From Actinophytocola sp963826035 (GTDB lineage: Bacteria > Actinomycetota > Actinomycetes > Mycobacteriales > Pseudonocardiaceae): a stretch of 64,000 nucleotides of DNA. The stretch covers positions 248,001 through 312,000 of the forward strand of contig CAWGVZ010000004.1 in assembly GCA_963826035.1 (NCBI GenBank), read 5' to 3'. Positions within the stretch are counted from its first letter, which is position 1. Each line of letters opens with the position of its first letter. Below the pieces are notes generated by a model, which worked only from the letters and a program-made list of their open reading frames with translations, was not told the DNA's origin and did no database searches. This document shows positions 59,563 to 64,000 of the stretch, piece by piece. The translations under genes and the position numbers were made by a program.

Positions 59563-59592
59563 ATCGGCATCGGCATCGGCATCGGCATCGGC
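59563..59592 (+). repeat. 6-bp tandem repeat (GCATCG)
   Basis: Five copies of GCATCG just downstream of the permease stop. No function is apparent, but a slipped-strand site in such a position could vary in length. Confidence 0.8.
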
Positions 59593-59650
59593 TGAGCACA
59601 GGGACCCGCTGGCAAGGTAGCGGACGACACCGACAAAAACGGTCCGGGGA

Positions 59651-59695
59651 CCCCTGGAATCAATTCTAGTCCGGCACACCGACAGTTTTTGACCG
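59651..59695 (+). repeat. Dispersed intergenic repeat, copy B
   Basis: Partner of 28111-28155 (about 70% over 40 positions). Here it covers the last ten or so codons of the GNAT gene, so that gene's C-terminus (GAGPRSKTVGVPD) may be repeat-derived. Confidence 0.5.
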
Positions 59696-60256
59696 CGGCC
59701 CGGCGCCCGGCCACGGACCGGGCGCCTGCTCGGGCACGTCCTCGGACGTCGCCTCCGTGCGGTAGGCCCGCAGCCCGCGGGCCTCGTAGTTGGCGAGCGC
59801 GGCCGGGCCGTCGAGCGTGCAGGTGTGCAGCCACACCCGCCGCACCGGAACCAGGCCCGGCCAGCGCTCGGCGACCCGCCACGCCTCCCGCAGCCCCAGG
59901 GTGAGCAGGTGCCCACCGAGGCCCTTGCCCACAAAGCCCGCCATGAGCCCGAAGTAGGCGATCTCCACCTCGCCGGCCGTGGCGCCGTCCAGCTCGACGT
60001 AGCCGGCCGGCGTCCCCGCGACGGTCGCCACCCACGTCTCCACGCCCGGCCGGTCGAGCCAGTCGTGCCACTGCTGCCACGTCCAGTCGAGCCGGTCGAG
60101 CCAGAACCAATCACCGCCCACCGCCGTGTACAGGTACCGGTTGAGTTCCGGGCTGATCAGCTCGGCGCGGGTGACGGCCACGGGTACGGCCGGCTCGCGG
60201 GCCGGCCGCAGGTCTCCGGGGGCGGTCTGCTCAAGGTAGGTCGTCGTGACGTCCAT
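59666..60256 (-). CDS. GNAT-family N-acetyltransferase
   Basis: A 196-residue GNAT protein. The acetyl-CoA motif is AYFGLMAGFVGKGLGGHLLTLGLREAW, followed by VWLHTCTLDGPAALANYEARGL. The N-terminal ELISPELNRYLYTAVGGDWFWLDRLDW pattern is shared with actinobacterial GNATs near the RimI/PhnO type. The substrate is unknown. The C-terminal tail lies in a dispersed repeat and may be extra. Confidence 0.87.
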   Translation of the reverse strand: MDVTTTYLEQTAPGDLRPAREPAVPVAVTRAELISPELNRYLYTAVGGDWFWLDRLDWTWQQWHDWLDRPGVETWVATVAGTPAGYVELDGATAGEVEIAYFGLMAGFVGKGLGGHLLTLGLREAWRVAERWPGLVPVRRVWLHTCTLDGPAALANYEARGLRAYRTEATSEDVPEQAPGPWPGAGPRSKTVGVPD

Positions 60257-60269
60257 ACCTGCCAGGATC

Positions 60270-61154
60270 TCACCCGATGGTGATCAGTGCCTGCACCGGA
60301 AGGTGGTCCGACGGGTATTGGCCGCCCTTCTCGAACGTGTTGATGGCCGCCGCCAGGACGTCGACGTCGCCCCTCGTGAGGATCCAGTCGATCCGGTCGC
60401 CGTTCGGGACGAGCGGGCGGTAGCCGTGGAACGTGGCGTACAGCGGCGTGCGCCGCTCGGCGGCCGTGGTCCAGGTGTCGGTCAGTCCCGCGCCGGTGGT
60501 CAGGATGTCGTAGGACGCCGAGTTCTCGGCCGGCGTGTTGAAGTCACCGGTGAGCACGACGGGCAATTCGGGCGCCAGGCCGTTGATCCGGTCGCGGACC
60601 AGCTCGGCGCTGCGCTGCCGCGAGTTCTCCGACTGGTGGTCGAAGTGGGTGTTCACCACCACCAGCTCCTCGCCCGTGCGCCGGTCGGAGAACCGAACCC
60701 AGGTCACCATGCGGACCACCGTGTTGCCCCACGACGCCGAGCCGATCACATTGGGCGTGTCCGACAGCCAGAAGTGGTCGAACTCCAAGGGTTCCAGGCG
60801 CTGCGTGTCGTAGTAGACGGCCATGAACTCACCGCGGCTGCCGCCTTCCCGGCCGACGCCGATCCAGTCGTAGCGGTCGGGGAGGTCGTGGTGGATGTCC
60901 TTCAGCTGGCCGTAGAGCCCTTCCTGGGTGCCGATGACCGTCGGTTGCTCGCGGCGGAGCAGGTCGGCCATGACCGGACGGCGCTGCGCCCACGAGTTGG
61001 GCGTGCTGTCCGAGGCGTAGCGCAGGTTGAAGGCCATCACGTGCAGCGAGTCGCCCCGTGCGGGCCCGATCACCGGGCGCTCGCCATCGGCCGCGGCGGG
61101 CGCGGTGAACAGGATGGCCGCTGTCGTGGCGGCCAGCAGCAGACGGTGCAGCAC
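60270..61154 (-). CDS. Secreted endonuclease/exonuclease/phosphatase-family protein
   Basis: A 294-residue EEP-fold hydrolase with a signal peptide (LLLAATTAAILFTAPAAA). Motifs are VMAFNLRYASD, VIGTQEGLYGQLKDI (catalytic Glu), VVNTHFDH, VVLTGDFNTPAENSA and the terminal YPSDHLPVQA (SDH). The pattern matches bacterial secreted phosphatase/nuclease-type EEPs more than exonuclease III. Possible substrates are phosphoesters such as inositol phosphates, sphingomyelin or extracellular DNA. The start is GTG 61154 with GGAGG four bases upstream. Confidence 0.9.
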   Translation of the reverse strand: MLHRLLLAATTAAILFTAPAAADGERPVIGPARGDSLHVMAFNLRYASDSTPNSWAQRRPVMADLLRREQPTVIGTQEGLYGQLKDIHHDLPDRYDWIGVGREGGSRGEFMAVYYDTQRLEPLEFDHFWLSDTPNVIGSASWGNTVVRMVTWVRFSDRRTGEELVVVNTHFDHQSENSRQRSAELVRDRINGLAPELPVVLTGDFNTPAENSASYDILTTGAGLTDTWTTAAERRTPLYATFHGYRPLVPNGDRIDWILTRGDVDVLAAAINTFEKGGQYPSDHLPVQALITIG

Positions 61155-61271
61155 GGTTCCTCCATGGGTCGGATATATCAGTCAACCTGCCAAGGGCGCG
61201 TAACGGGCCGGTGACGGGCGTCTGGAGCTGAGCCGAAGCGAACCCGAAGTGCGGGGACGCAGGGTCGGGCC

Positions 61272-61730
61272 ATGAGATTCGACGACGTGGCCGAGGAGTT
61301 CACGGACTACGTACAGGAAATCGTCTACGCCACGCTGGTGACCGTGGACAAGCGGAACCGGCCGAGGGCGCGGGTGCTGCTGCCGATCTGGCAGGTGGTC
61401 GACGGGCGGCCCGTGGGATGGGTGGCCGTGCACCGCACGCCCGTGAAGACCGCGCACCTCGCCCGCAACCCACACGTGACGGTCGCGTACTGGAAGCCGA
61501 GCCAGAACGCGGCGTTCGTGGACGCGGTGGCCGGGTGGGTGACCGAGCCCGCCGTCCTGGCGGAGGTCTGGGACCTGTACCGGAAGGGCAGCCCGGCGCG
61601 CGTCGGCTACGACCCGGGCCGGTACTGGCGCGGGCCGGCGGATCCCGAGTTCGCCGTGCTGCGACTGGAACCGTTCCGGGTGCAGGTGGTGCGGGGCCGC
61701 GATCTACGGAGCCGAATCTGGAAGACCTAA
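61272..61730 (+). CDS. Pyridoxamine 5'-phosphate oxidase-family protein
   Basis: A 152-residue split-barrel flavin-binding protein of the PPOX superfamily. It reads YATLVTVDKRNRPRARVLLPIWQVVDGRPVGWVAVHRTPVKTAHLARNPHVTVAYW, the typical FMN/F420-binding edge, with AEVWDLYRKGSPARVGYDPGRYW later. In actinobacteria such small proteins often use F420 or heme rather than acting in vitamin B6 synthesis. It is divergent from the EEP gene and followed by a strong hairpin. Confidence 0.88.
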   Translation: MRFDDVAEEFTDYVQEIVYATLVTVDKRNRPRARVLLPIWQVVDGRPVGWVAVHRTPVKTAHLARNPHVTVAYWKPSQNAAFVDAVAGWVTEPAVLAEVWDLYRKGSPARVGYDPGRYWRGPADPEFAVLRLEPFRVQVVRGRDLRSRIWKT

Positions 61731-61748
61731 CACCCGAAGTACAAACCC

Positions 61749-61785
61749 GGCTCGCGTCGCCAACCGCCGGTTGGCGACGCGAGCC
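61749..61785 (+). terminator. 17-bp-stem hairpin between convergent genes
   Basis: GGCTCGCGTCGCCAACC (61749-61765) pairs perfectly with GGTTGGCGACGCGAGCC (61769-61785) around GCC. It follows the PPOX gene by 18 bp and precedes the repeat array. It probably ends transcription of that gene. Confidence 0.8.
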
Positions 61786-61786
61786 C

Positions 61787-61975
61787 CGCATGTCCCCACC
61801 TCCCGCACCCGAGATCGCGGCTCCCGCACCCGAGATCGCGGCTCCCGCACCCGAGATCGCGGCTCCCGTGCCTGAGGAGTGGGATCTCGCGGTCGGGAAC
61901 CGCGAACTCGCGGTCGGGAAGTGGGATCTCGTTGTCGGGAACCGCGATCTCGAATGCCGGTGGTGGGGACATGCG
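61787..61975 (+). repeat. 21-bp repeat array bounded by inverted CGCATGTCCCCACC
   Basis: CGCATGTCCCCACC (61787-61800) and its reverse complement GGTGGGGACATGCG (61962-61975) enclose three perfect 21-bp units beginning CTCCCGCACCCGAGATCGCG, a degenerate fourth, then about four inverted-sense units with the core GGGAACCGCGAACTCG or GGAACCGCGATCTCG. It fills the gap between the PPOX gene and the convergent MFS gene. No coding function is seen. Confidence 0.88.
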
Positions 61976-62033
61976 GGCTGGGTGTGAGGACATGCGGGCG
62001 CGCCGCCGGCGCGTGGCCGGCGGCGCGGACCGC

Positions 62034-63539
62034 TCACACCGCTGCTGGCTCCCGTGCCTCCGCTGTCTCCGCCGGTACGCCCGTCGCCGGGGAGCGGCGC
62101 AGCAGTGTCACCGCCAGCAGAGCCGCGGCCACCGCCAGCACGGCCGCCACGAGACCCGCCACGTTGAAGCCGTTCGTGAACGCCTCCCGGGCCTGCGCCA
62201 CCAACGAATCCGCGGCCAACGCACCCGACAGCGAATCCGCCACGTCCAGCGCGGCGCCCGACATGCCTGCCTGGTAGACGGCCGCCCCGATGCTGCCCAT
62301 CAGCGCGATGCCGAGCGACACACCGAGATCGCTGGCCGTCGAGTTCACGGCCGACGCCGCGCCCGCCTTCTCCGGCGGCGCCGCCCCGATCACCAGACCG
62401 GTGGTCAGCGCCATGGTCGGCGCGATCCCCGGGTACAGGATGTAGAAACCGGTGATCACCATCGGCAGGCCGGCGACGCTGTCCACCTGCGTCAGCACCA
62501 GGTAGCCCACGGCCGACACCAGCAACCCGAAAGCCACCACGTACGCCGGGCGAACCCGTCGCGCGATGATCGGCGACACGGTCGACACGGCCACCAGCAT
62601 CAGCGCGGCCGGCAGGATCCACAGGCCCGCCTCGAGCGGCGAAAGACCGGCCACCTGCTGGAGGTACTGCGTGAACAGCAGGTACACCCCGCCGAGCGCG
62701 ATGGCCGCCAGCAGGAACACGCCGAGCGCCCCGCTGAACGTCCGGTTCGCGAACAGCCGCACGTCGAGCAGCGGGCTCGGGTGCCGCAACTGCCGAAGGA
62801 CGAACAGCACGCCGAACAACACCCCGGCAACAAAAGTCACCACAGCGGCCGCCGTGAGCCCGTTCTTCGCGAACTCCTTGATGCCGTACACGAGCGGCAG
62901 CAGCGCGGCCATCGACAGGAGCACGCTGACCGCGTCCGGCAGGCCGACCCCGGGCGCCCGGTACTCGGGCACCAGCACGGGCGCCGCCAACACCACGAGC
63001 ACCATCACCGGCACGCCGATCAGCAGCGCCGCGCCCCACCAGAACGACTCGAGGAGCAACCCACCGACCAGTGGCCCGAGCGCCACCCCCACCGAGATCG
63101 ACGCCGCCCACATGCCGATGGCCGTCGCCCGTTGCCGCGCGTCGGCGAACATGTTGCTGATCAGCGACAGCGTCGAGGGCATGACGGCCGCCGCACCGAC
63201 GCCCATCAGCGCCCTGGCCCCGATCAGCAGCTCGGCGTTCGGCGCGAACGCGGCCAGCACGGACGCCACGCCGAACGTGATGGCACCGAACACCAGCACC
63301 CGCCGCCGCCCGATCCGGTCGCCGACCGTGCCCATGGCCACCAGCAGTCCGGCCATCATGAACCCGTAGACGTCGTTCACCCACAACAACTGATCGCTCG
63401 TGGGCCGTAGATCCGCCGCGATGTACGGCGTGGCCAGGAACAACACGGTCATCGCCAGGAACAGCAACGTGGTCGGCAGCAACAGCACCGCGAGACCCAG
63501 CCACTCCCTGGTACCAGCACGCACCACAGACATGGTCAT
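62034..63539 (-). CDS. MFS drug-efflux transporter (EmrB/QacA-type)
   Basis: A 501-residue 14-helix DHA2 transporter. It has VLFLATPYIAADLRPTSDQLLWVNDVYGFMMAGLLVAMGTVGDRIGRRRVLVFG (motif A DRxGRRR) and IGMWAASISVGVALGPLVGGLLLESFWWGA (motif C). It resembles SmvA/QacA-like pumps. ATG 63539 is preceded by AAAGGAAAGA; a second ATG lies two codons later. It is 4-bp overlapped with the flavodoxin-like gene upstream, so both are probably co-transcribed. Confidence 0.92.
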   Translation of the reverse strand: MTMSVVRAGTREWLGLAVLLLPTTLLFLAMTVLFLATPYIAADLRPTSDQLLWVNDVYGFMMAGLLVAMGTVGDRIGRRRVLVFGAITFGVASVLAAFAPNAELLIGARALMGVGAAAVMPSTLSLISNMFADARQRATAIGMWAASISVGVALGPLVGGLLLESFWWGAALLIGVPVMVLVVLAAPVLVPEYRAPGVGLPDAVSVLLSMAALLPLVYGIKEFAKNGLTAAAVVTFVAGVLFGVLFVLRQLRHPSPLLDVRLFANRTFSGALGVFLLAAIALGGVYLLFTQYLQQVAGLSPLEAGLWILPAALMLVAVSTVSPIIARRVRPAYVVAFGLLVSAVGYLVLTQVDSVAGLPMVITGFYILYPGIAPTMALTTGLVIGAAPPEKAGAASAVNSTASDLGVSLGIALMGSIGAAVYQAGMSGAALDVADSLSGALAADSLVAQAREAFTNGFNVAGLVAAVLAVAAALLAVTLLRRSPATGVPAETAEAREPAAV

Positions 63540-64000
63540 TCTTTCCTTTGTTCGTAAGGGATCCGAGCGCGCGAGGCGAGCTCGGCCAACACCCGGTCGG
63601 CCGTGAACCGATCGGGGAAGCGCATGGGGGCACCGACCAGCACGACCGGCACGGCGGCCAACAGCGCGACCAGCGGTTCGGGTGCCACACCGGCGAAGGC
63701 CACGGGCTTGGCCCGCCAGGCGGCCGCACACCACCGCAGGGCCCGCACCACGGGCGAGGGGAACCGCCGGGGCGCCACCACCACGAACCCGTCGGCGAGG
63801 TCCAGCCACGGCGCCAGGTCCCGCACGGCGGGCGGGGTGAACACCGTGCGGCAGTCCGCCTCCGGCAGCCCCGTCTCCGTGAGGTCGAGGACGTCGACGT
63901 CGAGGTCACCGCGCCCGCAGGCAAGCGTCGCCACCCAGTCGGCCACTACCCGGTCGTCATCACCGAAGACCACCGACACCCGGGGCCCGCATTCCTCTCG
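63536..64000 (-). CDS. NADPH-dependent FMN reductase/flavodoxin-like protein (5' end may be outside window)
   Basis: A flavodoxin-fold protein of at least 147 residues: VSVVFGDDDRVVADWVATLA, LADGFVVVAPRRFPSPVVRALRWC, and VLVGAPMRFPDRFTADRVLAEL. The layout resembles NADPH-dependent FMN reductases (SsuE/MsuE type), but the usual FMN loop (GSxR) is seen as GDDD. The frame is open to the window edge, and the N-terminus begins almost at the first beta strand. GTG 63979 could be the start, or the gene may begin beyond 64000. It overlaps the efflux gene by 4 bp. A paired flavin reductase and pump could serve redox-active drugs, which is inference. Confidence 0.6.
   Translation of the reverse strand, partial: REECGPRVSVVFGDDDRVVADWVATLACGRGDLDVDVLDLTETGLPEADCRTVFTPPAVRDLAPWLDLADGFVVVAPRRFPSPVVRALRWCAAAWRAKPVAFAGVAPEPLVALLAAVPVVLVGAPMRFPDRFTADRVLAELASRARIPYEQRKE

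Noticed and set aside
61300..61735. Minus-strand coding continuing through the repeat array
   Set aside because: It is an accidental open frame joining antisense of several genes; the PPOX gene on the plus strand is clearly real.
1..64000. tRNA, rRNA, riboswitch or phage integrase genes
   Set aside because: Reading by eye found no cloverleaf, rRNA core, known riboswitch aptamer or integrase motif; a covariance-model scan could not be run.

Overview
The window is a contiguous piece of a high-GC actinobacterial chromosome. Third codon positions are almost always G or C, GTG and TTG starts are frequent, and there is an IdeR/DtxR-type iron box, a Streptomyces-style conservon, Tat and lipoprotein signals, F420-type (LLM) enzymes and a DUF222-HNH gene. 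The gene content (P450 with PapA-like acyltransferase, aminoglycoside-kinase homologues, macrolide-type glycosyltransferase, tripartite tricarboxylate transporter) fits a filamentous actinomycete, probably Pseudonocardiaceae such as Amycolatopsis or a relative. That placement is inferred from gene content only. No rRNA, tRNA, CRISPR array or prophage was seen.

Layout. 1-3.9 kb: a translationally coupled run of condensation/PapA-like acyltransferase, SDR and P450 (a possible small biosynthetic unit entering from the left), then an Ogt-type DNA repair protein. 4.0-6.2 kb: a VanY-like lipoprotein, then a DUF222-HNH gene enclosed by a 50-bp imperfect inverted repeat. 6.2-10.8 kb: a small-molecule kinase, then a four-gene ferric-siderophore importer under an iron box. 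10.85-11.17 kb: a 21-bp tandem array. 11.2-17.5 kb: MFS exporter, secreted trypsin-like protease, a DnaJ-NERD membrane protein, a TetR/membrane-protein pair, an AhpD-like protein and an APH(6)-like kinase. 17.6-20.0 kb: a small repeat-rich protein and a damaged DUF4213/DUF364 plus cysteine-synthase-like operon. 20-27.7 kb: a lipase fused to EF-hands, an orphan PntA, a MoCo-sulfurase-like PLP enzyme coupled to an ABCG-like transporter, and a DUF2264 protein. 28.3-32.4 kb: a conservon (kinase, roadblock, DUF742, GTPase) followed by a styrene-monooxygenase-like flavoprotein. 32.6-36.8 kb: HrpB helicase and an ABC-F ATPase. 37-45.5 kb: a six-gene overlapping catabolic operon (Fe-S and FAD oxidoreductases, small protein, APC permease, aldehyde dehydrogenase, LLM oxidoreductase) opposite a GntR regulator and a cache-domain protein. 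45.5-49.9 kb: a GNAT pseudogene and tctCBA opposite IclR. 49.9-54.8 kb: TetR with a frameshifted MFS pump, a phosphodiesterase and an MGT glycosyltransferase. 54.9-59.5 kb: a Tat-exported TolB/amidohydrolase and an amino-acid permease. 59.7-64 kb: GNAT, a secreted EEP phosphatase, a PPOX-family protein, an MFS pump and a flavodoxin-like protein cut by, or ending at, the edge.

Themes. First, regulators sit beside their likely targets with visible palindromes (TetR 15.4 kb, GntR 44.0 kb, IclR 49.0 kb, TetR 50.5 kb; iron box at 7.0 kb). Second, several genes have a -10-like hexamer 6-8 nt before the start codon, which suggests leaderless mRNAs. Third, a family of 21-bp tandem repeats with a CGAGATCGCGG / CCGCGATCTCG core lies between genes at 10.9 and 61.8 kb and also inside hrpB at 34.1 kb, where it is translated in frame. 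Fourth, several genes carry frameshifts or in-frame stops (18.35, 19.63, 45.7-45.9, 50.7 and 51.2 kb), so either there is a cluster of real pseudogenes or the assembly has residual indel errors.
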